Below, one piece after another: positions 1 through 12,200 of a DNA stretch of 64,000 nucleotides (positions within the stretch are counted from its first letter, which is position 1; every line of letters starts with the position of its first letter). The stretch is from Monarcha castaneiventris obscurior. Lineage: Eukaryota; Chordata; Aves; Passeriformes; Monarchidae. Where the stretch lies: NCBI GenBank assembly GCA_026261815.1, contig JAMPIT010000890.1:7222001-7286000 (forward strand). The letters are read 5' to 3'. The notes beneath the pieces are model-generated. The model made no database searches. It was not told where the DNA came from and saw only the letters and a list, made by a program, of their open reading frames with translations. The position numbers and the translations under genes are program-made.

Positions 1-1468
1 GCGCTGAGAGGAGGGATTTTGTCCAACCTGACCACTTAAATGAGAGTTGTCATATCAATACAGAATTAAATTTGGATAAGAAACAATTTTCCTGTACCAT
101 GGCAATTTCAAACATTTCAGGGCACTCTTGTGATCACAAGCAGGTCATAATCTGTCATTTGGTCACCCCAGCTCTAAGCATCAAATCTTTTAGCAGTGAT
201 TGTGAGGTATTTGTCCAAATCAGAAATGGCCAGAATAGTACTTCTGGCTTCTTGTATCTTCATTATTTTGCTTTATGCTTTGCTGTATTCTTGGGGATGG
301 TCCTTCAATTGGAAGTTTGTGTATTTAATGTTTATTGCCATGTTTATAAACATTTTGAATAAATAGTAGATAGGCTTTTAAGTTATTAATTCTTTAAGCC
401 TTTTGCTTCAGTCTCCTCTTCTGAATATCTTTATCCTCTTTCCTTCTACAGCCACAGAATAGTTGATTCCAGTACTCTTCATTTCCATAATTATCCTCAG
501 TGATGTGTGAGGATGAATGCAAATTTGATAGCAAAATGATAATTCCTTATCATAACAAGAAAAAAACCCCACAGAACTATCTGTCCATAAATTAAGTCAG
601 CATTATATTGAGTTTAATCTATTTTATAAAGCGTTGCGCACCTCTTAGACAGAAAGAGGTCCTTAGAGTAAATGAAATTAATTGGGGAAAAATTAACAAA
701 TATTAGGAAGCTGTCATTTTTTTTATGTATCAGTACCACAATCATATAAATGCTACTCACATGTTAACTAGATATCTTCAGCATGCAAATTTGATGGGAC
801 TGATCATCATAAATATTCATTAATTCTGAGGTGCAGAGGCTTTTGCAAACACTAATCCTTGTAACACTCCTATAGGGTGAAGAGATGTTACATTCTTTTC
901 ACAGGAAGATGCTTGAGGTGTTTGTATTGGTGATCCTGCACACTGTCCTGGTCTCGGACTGGGGAACTGACTCTGCTTTTCCTGGCTTTAGTTTCCAGAT
1001 GTTAGTAATTCCTCACTGACCTGTGTCTTACTCAAAGAGATAATATTCCCACGAAGAAGAAGAATTCTGCAACTCCTTTGCTGCCCACACTGGGAAGTGA
1101 AGCCCACTCTGCAAACAGATTTCCCCATTCACAGTCTGGCGTAGGAAAAGATAATTTCTCTTTAAATAAAGAATTGGCATCTGAGGAATATTTATTATGT
1201 TTTAAGATAGCTTTCGTTTCATTTGAGCATTAAACATAGAAGTCACTGGTACTGTGTGACACTTCAGTTCTCTGTATAATACTGAAATTTTTTTGCTTAT
1301 GGGAATGGAAAGATGACATGAAAAATAGTTTGTATATACAAATATAAAACCACACAAATATACACCATATTATTTGATGGGAAATGTTGAGTGTTAAATA
1401 ATCTTTCGTATAGTTCTTTATTTTCTATCTATAGAGTCCTTCTCATCTCATAAGGAAGTGAGTTTCTT

Positions 1469-1485
1469 TTTTTTTTTTTTTTTTT
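1469..1485. repeat. Poly-T tract
   Basis: A run of about 17 T directly visible. Unrelated to any recognised retroposed sequence nearby. Confidence 0.9.
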
Positions 1486-2746
1486 GTTTTATGTCTTTTA
1501 TCCCACTGGGTGTCTGTACACCAAGGGCTTTAAGTGTGGAAACATAAATGGCAGACTAAGAAAATTTAGTGGCTTTTCTACCACAAAGAAAGGAGATGAG
1601 GTGCAATTGTCCATCATTATTCAACCCCTTCTCTCATGTATTCATACATTTATTTTGTGGCTTATAGAAATCATTATTACCTCTACAGGGGTATGTCCAG
1701 CACACCTCTATCAATCATTCAAAGCAATAGTGCAAGCCGGCTTTGTGATGCAGTTACCTTGAAAGAGTATTCCCAGAAGGATCTGAAAAGGCAAAACTGT
1801 ATCTGAGCAAGTGTTTCCCTCACCAGGGAAGAGTTTTAATTTAAATGGGCATATGATTGAGATTTAAACGACATCAAATATTCTTCTGTGATGCATCTGT
1901 GTTTGACTGTCTAATTGCAGCAGCTTCATCCCTTCAGGCGCTATTGGCAGTGTGAAAAAAATAACTAAACATGAAGATGTGAACTGGAGTGCAGCTGATC
2001 ACTTTGTCAGGTGCCCTTGTGCCTCTGACTGTGGATAGTTTGTCAGGGAGAAAGGTAAGAGAGATGTGATTGCAAGCAAAGGTGGCATTTAATGGCAGTG
2101 TGAACCTAATAGCAGAGAAAGAAGTAGTCAAGAAACAGTCGCTTGACTTAAAGAAAAGGTCAGAAGCAAATGAAGCACCTCCTCTATGTGTCTGGTGATT
2201 CTGTAGGCTCTTGCAGTCCAGTGGTTTGGGGCTTGTTATTTCACCCAGCAAGAGTGAAAGGGAGCCTGAGCCCTGCAGTTCCTGGCTGTCTGAGCAATCG
2301 ATTGTACCAGAGATGTCCAATTAAAGATGGGTGAATGTCTGGACAGATGGATGGATAATGTCAGATGGACCATGCCACTTCTCTCTGCAATGAAGGAATG
2401 ACTTCTCCCCTGCTCCATGCCAAAGCATCCTGTGTGCACATAGAGGACTGACCTAGAGCTGAGTCCAGTGACTGAAATATTAATTGAAATTGCCATCCTA
2501 ATCAGTGTGACTAATATTCCTCTTTGTGCCTGCATTAGTCTAAAGGCAGATTAATGTAGAAGAGATACTTGTAACCTGACTTTTCCACATTCCAAAACTT
2601 GAAGTGCTGCCAGGGAAATTAATCAAAGGGTTCATCTATAAAAATATCCCTGCAGGTATATAATATACATAAGCTGTGCTGAGCTACTTTTTGGATGTTT
2701 TGGCCTTACCAGCCTTATCAGTTTGTTTTTAGTCTTTTTCCTCAGC

Positions 2747-3232
2747 TGAGTTAGCGTCGCAGTGTCGGGACACGACACGCGGACTCAAACAGCAGGCTAG
2801 GCAGCAGGTCCACCGGGCAGAGGCCAAAAGGGCCACGGAGCAGCACCAAAAAGGCCACGGAGCAGCGCCAAAAAAGGGCTGCCCACCTTAATTATCACAC
2901 TTTTATACCTCTTCTAAAACAATCATACATTGGTAGATGAGGTTAACATCTCTAGCATTTTACAGGATAGGAACACAGTCTATCACCTTTCTCCGCCTTG
3001 GAGAAAGGAATGAACAACTATCTAAAAGTTCAGTAAACATCCTTAGCCGGTTAGAAAAACAAGAGCTATGTTTATAGAAAGAGCATGAGAACTTCTACTG
3101 CAAAAGTAAAAACATGGAACACTGTGAAAACCAGGGCAACAAGTTAGTTTTCCTAAGATGAAGTCAGGCTTAAGAATGGCTAAAGGAAGCTGGGTTAAGG
3201 AAGTACTATTTCTTTAAATGAATCAAGTAACA
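2747..3232 (-). mobile_element. Antisense endogenous-retrovirus LTR (solo, CpG-rich, probably young)
   Basis: The block differs sharply from its AT-rich surroundings. It begins with a CpG-dense stretch near 2753-2782 (GCGTCGCAG, then CACGACACGCGG) and contains a 22-base tandem repeat (2824-2845 and 2846-2867). On the - strand, TATAAAAG lies at about 2900-2907, a plausible LTR TATA box. I recognise the sequence as a repeat of songbird genomes, of ERV LTR type. Read on the - strand it would start TGTTACTTG at 3232 and end near 2747 or 2763. No internal retroviral sequence adjoins it, so it is a solo LTR. No clear target-site duplication was found, so the ends are approximate. Confidence 0.7.
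2824..2867 (-). repeat. 22-base tandem repeat inside the LTR
   Basis: Two adjacent copies of a unit reading CCAAA..GGCCACGGAGCAGC are directly visible, differing by only two bases, with a partial third copy (CCAAAAAAGGGC) from 2868. Such repeats vary in copy number between LTR copies and may reflect slippage. Confidence 0.75.
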
Positions 3233-5623
3233 CCTTCATTTCTTGGTATGTGGCTGTCACGAGGGTGGAAGAAACTCACCTGACTGTCACACTGTGGTTA
3301 TGCAGCATTAGACTGTGGAACAAAACTGAGCATTTGGCAGCACAACCAAAATGTATGCAACAAAGGTGTTTAAGGAATCGGCCAGATGTTAGGGTCAATC
3401 AACAGAAGCCATCTTTCTTTGCCCTGCATGAGTTCAGTTTATCAAGCAGCTCTTTCCATCTATGTGCATGGTGGTTTGGGGTTTTTTGTTGTTTATTTCC
3501 TTTCTTAAATAACAGCATATTCATGGCTTTGTCTTCTTGACTCTGTTTTGTCTCTGTGATATCAACTACTACAGAAAAAAGTTACTGCACAAAATATCAC
3601 ATGGCTAACACTGGAAAAATTTATCCTCTACAAATATTTTATCTAAGAGAGGGTTCAAATACACTATGTGGTGTAATGCTTGATGTCAATCCTGTTTTTA
3701 AATAAAAATCCTTCTATGGTACATGATGAGAAACCCTGCTAATATGAATAGACGAATAGATGAATGCAAAAAGACGTGAAAAATCATGAGCATCTTGGGA
3801 AATTTTACTGTGTCAAACAAGCTTCTTGTAGATTGACTCTTACTCCTTCACAATCCTCTAAGCAATTGAATTTTTAAAAGTAAGGGTTTGGAGGCATGTT
3901 GGGATTTTTTACAGTGAACTGATGGTATTTCCTACCGTGATTAGGAAAAAGCAGCACAGCTTTGTCCCCAGTGGTGTTAGTAGGAGTCTCTTGTTGATTG
4001 CCCCTTGTTATGCTGTTGATCAAAAAAGAACTGACTCAATGCTATTGACAAATGGTGATAACCATTTCTGATGTTAAATCCATTTGGCATAAAAATTAGT
4101 GTTTACAGGTATCATGGTGATATCAACAAATGCAATTCAAAGGAACACAGAAATTGCTGACAATTACTTAAGCTGAGACTTTAACTGTACATTTATTTAA
4201 AAGCACTGTAAGTGTCTAATTGGTAAAATGACTACAAAAGAGATTTAAAAACATCCAAACTCCTAGTCACTTTCCTAGGAATACAGTAATGCTGCAGCCT
4301 TAGCAAAATGATTTACTTGTAAGGATAATATTGTTTGTATGACTGCTGTCATCTCACTGATTCCATGAAACACTGGATTCTTTGTATCCGAACAAGGATC
4401 CAGAGTTTTGTAAAAGGTCTGTGCAGTCTTCTCACAGAGGTGGAATATGGCTGCTTTCTTTGTTTAATTTTAGAGTTGTTTGAAAAATGCTGTGAACACA
4501 TAAATAGATGCAATGATCATGGATCGATTATAATTTCATCTGAGAAGATTTTGTAATCCAGACTAGAATCTGATAATCCAAAATGACCTTGTTTTAACAA
4601 AATAAAGTTGTTGGGAGAAGGAATGGAAAATACATCTGTGTAGCAGATGACCTGCAGAATGACTTGTATGCTTGTCAATCTTTATTACATGTGTGAAATT
4701 CTTAACAGTATTTAAAAAATCACTGCAACAATGTATATACAGTATAGATTGGCTGCCACGCTCTGTTGTGCAGATGTGAATTTTTTGGGTGGCTTTCTCA
4801 AGGTTATAAACCCCACAGGAGGTGTGAAATTCCCTGGTTCATTTCTATAACAAGTTAATTATTATTTTTCAATTTAAGAAAAGTTTGAGGTTTTTCTAAT
4901 TTAAACTAAAAATAATGAGAAGGGAATATACAGCATGGAGCTGTGACTTTAACACAAAACTTGTCAGTGACAGATCCAGATCTCATTATTTCCACTTTTC
5001 TACCTGGTTCTTCTCTGGCTTAATCTCTTTTCAAACTTGGTATAGTCTTAAACTTCCAAAAGAAGTAGTTACATTCAGCCTTGCTTCTCCTTGTCATCCC
5101 AATTGTATGTGAGGTCTTTGTTTTGGTTTTGCTCCGGTTGCTTGCATACAGATGGGAAATGAGCTGGGGTTGAGGAAAGGGCAGAGAGACCTGGTCTCTT
5201 GGCACAGAACCTGCTGATTCTGATTAATTATTAATTGAACTATAAGATCAAAACAAGTTACTTGCAGTAAGTTCTATAATTTGTTTAATAAAAACAAGAC
5301 CAAAAAGCCAACCAAACCCAAAAACCATGACAACTTTTCTTCCTTCTGTGACAAGCTAGAGCAAAATTATCTGGATGAAAAAGTTTTCAGTAAATCTGTG
5401 GGTGACCATGATCTGGTCTTATCAAGAACGTGTCAGCATATTGCTTCAGCTAGAATATGCTCCCTTTGGAAGGATAATCAATTGAAACCAAAAGTGCCTG
5501 GAATGAGGGTGTAGTTTCTCAGATGATGATGGTTTGGTACATAGAGAAGCTCCACAAGACCTACCCAAGGTGTGTTACAGGTAATACATAGGAATAGGAA
5601 GAGAGAGTTCAATTTTTCACAAC

Positions 5624-6206
5624 TGCATGGTGGTTTTGCCTGGGGTAGAGTTAATTTTCTTCCCAGGGGCTGGTATGGAGCTGTGTTTTGGATTTGTGGT
5701 GAACACGGGGTTGATAACATAGAGATGTTTTTGTTATTGCTGAGCAGGGCTCACACAGAGCCAAGGCCTTTTCTGGTTTTTGTACTGGCAGGGAATTTAG
5801 GGGTGCATGGGAGATTGGGAGGAGTCACAGCCAGGCCAGGTGACCCAAACTGACCAAAGGGATATTCCAGAGCATATTTCTTGCTCATTATGTAGAGTTG
5901 GGGGAAGAAGGAGAACAGGGAGAAAATTTGGAGTGATGGCATTTGTCTTGCCAAATAACTGTTCCCTGTGATGGGGCTGTGCTCTCCTGGAGATGGTCGA
6001 ATACCTACATGGGAAGCACTGAATGAATTCCTTGTTTTGCTTTGCTTCTGTGTGTGGCTTTTGCTTTCCCTATTAAACTGACTTTTTTTTCAACCCACAA
6101 GCTTTCTACCTTTCACCCATCTGATCCTCTCTTTGATCCTGCTGGTGGGGGAGTGAGTGAGTGGCTGTGTGGTGTTTGGTTGCTGGCTGGGGCAAAACCA
6201 GCAACA
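5624..6206 (+). mobile_element. Sense-strand endogenous-retrovirus LTR (solo)
   Basis: Recognised as a common bird LTR family by several landmarks: GGGTAGAGTTAATTTTCTTC at about 5645, TTATTGCTGAGCAGGGCT at about 5734, CCAAACTGACCAAAGGGATA at about 5844, GAATTCCTTGTTTTGCTTTG at about 6025, and a 3' part resembling the end of this family (GCTGGCTGGGGCAAAACCA). ATTAAA at 6072-6077 is a likely polyadenylation signal. No gag, pol or env sequence follows, so it is a solo LTR. It lies in the same orientation as the host exon. The copy has lost many CpGs relative to how I remember the family, suggesting moderate age. Ends are approximate. Confidence 0.75.
6072..6077 (+). promoter_or_regulatory. Variant polyadenylation signal (ATTAAA) in the LTR
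   Basis: ATTAAA sits in the downstream half of the LTR, where retroviral LTRs carry their polyadenylation signal, and a T-rich stretch (CTGACTTTTTTTTC) follows. It is in the same direction as the inferred host transcript. Use in vivo is unknown. Confidence 0.4.
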
Positions 6207-9200
6207 AACTTGTTGCTCTTGTCACAGAGCAAATTCAATTTAATAATAGAGTGTAGAAGGTAGTGGAGTGTTTTGGGAGATGCTCAAGCCAGGCCAGCAG
6301 TGAGAGATAACTCCTATGGCCCAGGGGCAGCTGCAGAGCGACTGGAGTTCTCTTCAGTCATCCCTAGAAAACTACTTGAAAAGTTATTTTGGTTTTTTGT
6401 TTTGTTTTAAAACAATTTTTTTGTTTTAATCCTAGCAGACCTTTTGAGCTGCGTGAGTTAAAGACCATTTGGATTTCATGGAGTTTTAATAAAGTTTAAC
6501 ATAAAGTGTATTTTACTGTAAGGTTTACTAGCAGGCTCCCTGGGGAACTGATTTCACCCTGATACCCACCCACCCACAGATAGAGGTATACATTTCTTAC
6601 AGACATACTTACTGTAAACATGCTGTCAATTTCTAGGTTGCTTTTCTTTTTTTTTAAATTACACCTGCTCTTGTTCAGAGCTGCATCTGTGTAGCTCTCA
6701 ACAGCAGCCTACTCATCCTCTCTCTCCTTTGTTTCATGAAAAAAAGGGGCATTAAAAGAGGATGGGAGGAAAAGTAAATCAAATACCAATCAAAGGCTCT
6801 TATCAAGAGCCCCAGAAGAAGAAAAAGTTGCGTCTACCTGTGATTGTCCAAAAGGAGTGCTGGATTTTTCTTCCTGGGCATACAAAAAGCAGAAGATTGC
6901 CGGTGTGGGAATTTCCATTTGTGAATTACAAAAATGTGTTTAAATTGCAGCTAGTGCAAGTTTTGTGCTATTTTAGTAGTTAATTTATAGAGAAAGATGG
7001 CCTTGAGTTTAAGGTACAGAAGTGAAAATCAGAGGATACGGAACTTCTGGCCCAGAAACAGCATATCTTCCTGGGGGAAATAATGTAGGTGATTTAAATT
7101 CTATCTGCAGAACTGCCAGAGTACAGTTATTCTTTTTAGTGGCATAGTGAGGCTAATTTTATTAATCCTTTTTAAGTGCTCAGAAGGCAGCCATGGCAAA
7201 ATACTGATTCTTGCAAGTGTTCTAGGTGCCAAAATATGTAAGAGTAGGGCAGTGAACATGATCCTGGAGGCTGCATTCTGAAAACCTGGGAGAGCTAATC
7301 AGTAATAAGAATATTAATTCACATAAATAGTCCACACTGGCACCTGACTGTTTGACTTTTATGAATGCTATGATTTAATTACTGCTTTTTGGCATGTCTG
7401 AGGATGCTTCGTTGAAAACTGGTAAGATTAGATCTGGTATTCATGAAAGGAATGGGCAATATCTTGCCTATTACAGCTATGTGTTATGCTATGTCTTAAT
7501 TAGTTTTTTTTCTATTATGAACATAACAGAGCTTCAAAAGGGTTGACACCTTCCATTACAGGAAACGTTAAAATCACCTCGCACTAGTGTTTTTTAATCT
7601 TATGCATATGGTGAGATTAAAAAACATCATATTTGACAGTTTCAATGAAAATCAGGTTCCCCTCTAAGTCACATTGTCCCTAATAAGTAAGTTTGGATCA
7701 AGAGAGCTGCTGTAAAAAAACTTAAGATTGAATTTATTTTGCAAATGTCTGATGGCCTTAAAAGTTTGTTTATTAAGTTCTTAGTAGTCATCTATTTCAT
7801 TATGCACATGTCTGAAAGTTTAGGGTAAGAATCTTTATCATTGAATTCTAAGTAATAATTCTTTACTGATTATTCTCTCTTTTAAAGCCTCTTTCCCCTT
7901 CCCTAATATCACAAGAGGAGCCAAACATTTCTTTTATGTTTAACAGATAATGAAATTGAAATTGAAATAATAATGAAAATTCCATTAAAGAAATAACTGG
8001 CTTTATCCCTCCATTTCCTGCTGTGAGGTGGATGAGAGGCTAGGAACAGGTAGAGGAGTAAAAATGTCATGTAATTATAACCATGACATATGTTTCATCT
8101 TTCCAATTATCTAATTTAAAACAAAAAACTACTCAAAGCCATAAAATTTGGTCCTATTTGTTTTGGTAGAAATAAACTCAGAGATGATTTTCCACTCTGG
8201 GAAAGGAAGATATAATTTCTGAATGAAAAAAAAGAATACAATTTCAGTAGACACTGCCTATGAAGACAGATTCATGTTCAAATTCTCTTACAGCACTAAT
8301 TTCTTACTCCTAAATATATCCATCAAATTTTTGTAGCTCTTAGATTATGACAGCAACATTTCAATTACTTGAAATTAAATTTTAGCGAAGCAATTAACAG
8401 AGTGGAGATAAAGGAAAACCTTATATATGTCATAATGGAAAGATGACAGGTATGATGTGATCATACACCTCATAAAGCATGAATGTTTTTTGGGAACGGC
8501 AGAAATATAATAAGTAGTAGGAAAGCCTCATGGCAAAGAGCAGTAGAAGATACCTAAATTAGGGATAGCCACCAAATGGCTGATGGGCCATACCCTGCCT
8601 ACAGGAAGAAAAATCAAGGGCTTGATGCTTCTGTACCTCGTTGACCAATCTGTATGAAAATGGCATGGCTTAGCAGTTCCCTAATGCCAGCTCTTCTGAC
8701 ATAGTGGACTCATGGTAGCAAGATTAGTTTTCTGATGAAAAGGTTATACTGAAAAGCAGATGGCTTTCTGCTGCCAAATTCCCATCTGCCCAGACTGTTG
8801 TGTAGGGGCTGGAAGAAGCTGGTCAGGGCTGGGAGCCCCTGCCAAGGGCTAGATTTGGAGAAGGGAGCTAGTATGAGACTCCTGGATGGATTGCAGGACA
8901 GCATCCCTCACAAGGGTGGAGGCAGTTTTACGTTGGTCATTTCTGTGGAAAAGACTGTGGCTATATAAGAGGATTCCAGGTGGGATTTGTGCTAGCTTGA
9001 GAATTTACTCATGAACAGAGGGTTGAGCAGGGTTCCTGTGATCTCACTGAGCTGCAGGTACTCTCATTGATGGGTCTTTTAGTTGCCACTGCTTTCTCCA
9101 TTATTTGGAATATGCCACCTATGTACTAGTTTGGGAGATGATAGGTTGTCCTAAACCCACCGGAACAGAAGTTGCCGACCCTGTTTGCAGCAATGAAGGT

Positions 9201-12200
9201 TAAAGGACAAAGACCATTTGAAGTGGGGGTTTCAGCTTTTCCTGGATAAGTAACTACATACTGCAGCTGTCTTCTCCTTTCTACATGGTGATGGAAAGGG
9301 AGGAAAAATTCTGTCTTTCCATTACAGTCACATCAGCCATCTTCTATTAATTCTTTCCAACAGAGTGTGATGCCAAATAATCTCTCCTCAACCTTTTGTC
9401 CGGTCCCACTCAAATTGCTTGAAATATTTTTTCTCTACTAGGAAGGTAAAGATCTTTCTTAAACTATCTTATGCATTCAGAAAGCCCAGTGAATTTAGTG
9501 TCCCTTTCCAGGAGCTTTTACAGTAAGCTTCTGCAGAAACATTTCTCTTTTGCTCTTGTGAAAGCATTGTATTTGATTTGTGAAATTTTGCCTTGGCAAA
9601 AAAGGATGCATCAGCAATGTCTAAGAAAAAAATAGTTCTGCCTGATCAAATGAAAATCACTAATTTTTTTTTCTAACCTGAAAATGTGCTTTTCCATCAT
9701 TGAGGTTTCCGTGGAGGAGGAAGGAGCAGAGAGACAGGAGATTAATTGGATATTTAGAGTCAAGTGTGCAAGTTCAATGCTAAAATAAATCAAGGCAATA
9801 TAGCTCTGGCTGAAGTTTCAAGGTTGTCAGAAGTAAACAAAATAGTTGTTTTTCTCATTGTTTGGTTCTTACTCCTCCCTCATCCATCCCCATTTCTAAG
9901 TATCTGCAAAGTGAAAAAGCCTAAGCATAAATGGTGTGATTTCAGGAAAGACATTCTTTCTTAAATGTAGCCCTTTCAGATGCAGTTATGTTGTTACTCA
10001 AAACCGGCTGAAGTTCCTAGGAGTGCCTCGTGATGTAAGCTCCTTAGGTTTTTTATGCTTAGCATAAGACCTGAACATAAAGAGTATTTTGCACTCAAAT
10101 ACCCAGTAGTTTCTTCAAGGCAAGTCTCTTTAGAGTTGCTCTTACCCTAAAGATTCGTAAAAGCCACTGGTAAATATCATCTATACAAAAAAGAAATGCT
10201 TCTCTTCAGAGCAGCTAACGCCTGCTCTGGCACGTCACAAAGCTTTGTGCAGAAGTTTGATGTTTGGAAATTACAAATAGAGGGACCATCTACAGTGTTT
10301 AAGATTAAACTGCCAAGAGTTTGTTATGTTTTAGGTAGCTGATGACTTTATCTTTGAGGGCTGGTCTGCAAACACCTTCCTAAAGACTTCCAAAATGTTT
10401 CTAGTAGTTACTATAAAATCCATTACTGATTTATTTGAATGTGCAAAAGTGCTTAATATCAGTTAAAAACATTCACTGAGTGATGTCATTGATGATGATT
10501 AAAATAGAGGAAAGCTTACTCTATTCATGGTCTGTATTTATATAAGTGAAGTCTTTCTTAAAAAAAGTAGCTGCCTCATTTACACAGCATGTGGAGAAAT
10601 AAGGTTGTCCGAAAATAGAATTTGTGACTTTTACAGGGTTTGTAAAATGCACACCCAAACATACATCTGAAAGGGTATACAAGGCACCTACTTATTTTAG
10701 TACTTTAAATATATTTCTAAAGAAGCAAGGTCATAGAACTTTCCCTTCTGTTTGGAAAACTTCTTCAAGTCCACATTCACTGTAGTACATATATTTTTCC
10801 TGTTTTCTAAAGCCACCACAATCTGTAAATTGTTCTCAACTTTTTATTTAATAAATTTATCAACTGAATTTTATTCAGTTGATGCTGCAAGATGCTGCAA
10901 GAAATGTCCATCTAACTTTGATGCCTCTGTCAATATATTGATTTTACAGTAGTTTTCCCAAAAATATCTTTCAGTCATCATAAAAAGTTATTTCTAGACC
11001 TCTGATGTCTTGCCTTAAATATAGGACTTCTGCATGTAGTCTTTCAAGACACTTTACCATAGTGTGCTCCTTGAATTGATAAATATTTTGAAAAATATAA
11101 CTTACTGCAAGAACTTCCTTAGAAGAAGGTGTAATAGCATATATTTTTCTTTGCATGTGTGTTTGGGTTCATTAATGCATGTCTGGCATTTTTAGTGATG
11201 GAGAAATAAAATCCAAGAGTAATTAAAACTGTGTTTTTCACAAAGAAAGCAGTCATACTGAACAGAAGGTTTTCTTAAGGAATGGGCCCAACTATTGGAA
11301 CTCAATACATAAAAACAGAATTCACCAGCACTCAAACAATTCAACTAAAAATCTTTTCCATATTCATAATGCAACAGTATTCTGATTTTGAGTGGTGTTG
11401 TGATAGCAATTCTTCCTTTAAAAAAACCCCAGGATTTATCTAGCATTCCTTTATTACGTGGCCATGGCCAATTCAGAATAAAATGTGACAATCTGCTACT
11501 TTTACTGCCAATGTCTTTACGTGGGAGTGCTATTGTACAAATAGCTTAAAAATACAAGAGCAGAAGTGGTGTCATGCCCTCAGATGTGTAGGGAAATCAT
11601 TCCAACAAACTTGATGTTGGGGATGAATAGCCATCACATGGCAACAAGGCAGTTTGGATATTGTGCATCTGCCAAGTGAGTGCACAGTAATGAATGTCTG
11701 CTGAAAGAAAGCACGGACCTGTGATCCCACGATGAATGTTTGATGAATCTCAAGACCATCCTATCTGCACTTGAAAGATAAATCTCTTTAACCTTTCTGA
11801 TAGGGATGCAGCTGCAACCTGATATTTCAAAAGAGATACATGTTGCTTTTTTGTTTGGTGAAAAGTTACACAATTAATGTATGCCTGGGTCATCCATTTA
11901 TCAAATAATACATGTGTTTCAAACCTTGAGAATATAGTTGTGTAGATGAAAATCTGTCAAATCATTATTAAAGATTTCCAAAACCAAAAATTATATTCAG
12001 AACGGGCTTGGAATAACAGTCTAAATGAGCACAACATCTTTTCATTCATTACCTGATGAGAGCCAGATAACTTTGACTAAGTAAATATTCTGATTTTTAC
12101 TAAACCTATTTGAAAAGAGATCAATTCCTGTTGTATTGTTCTCATACAGCATACTGGCATTTCCTTGGTTTGATCCTGTTTATCACAGCTTTATTATCTA

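Noticed and set aside
1934..2320. 128-codon open frame on - strand
   Set aside because: No recognisable motif; overlapped by another - strand frame at 2236-2535, as expected from chance.
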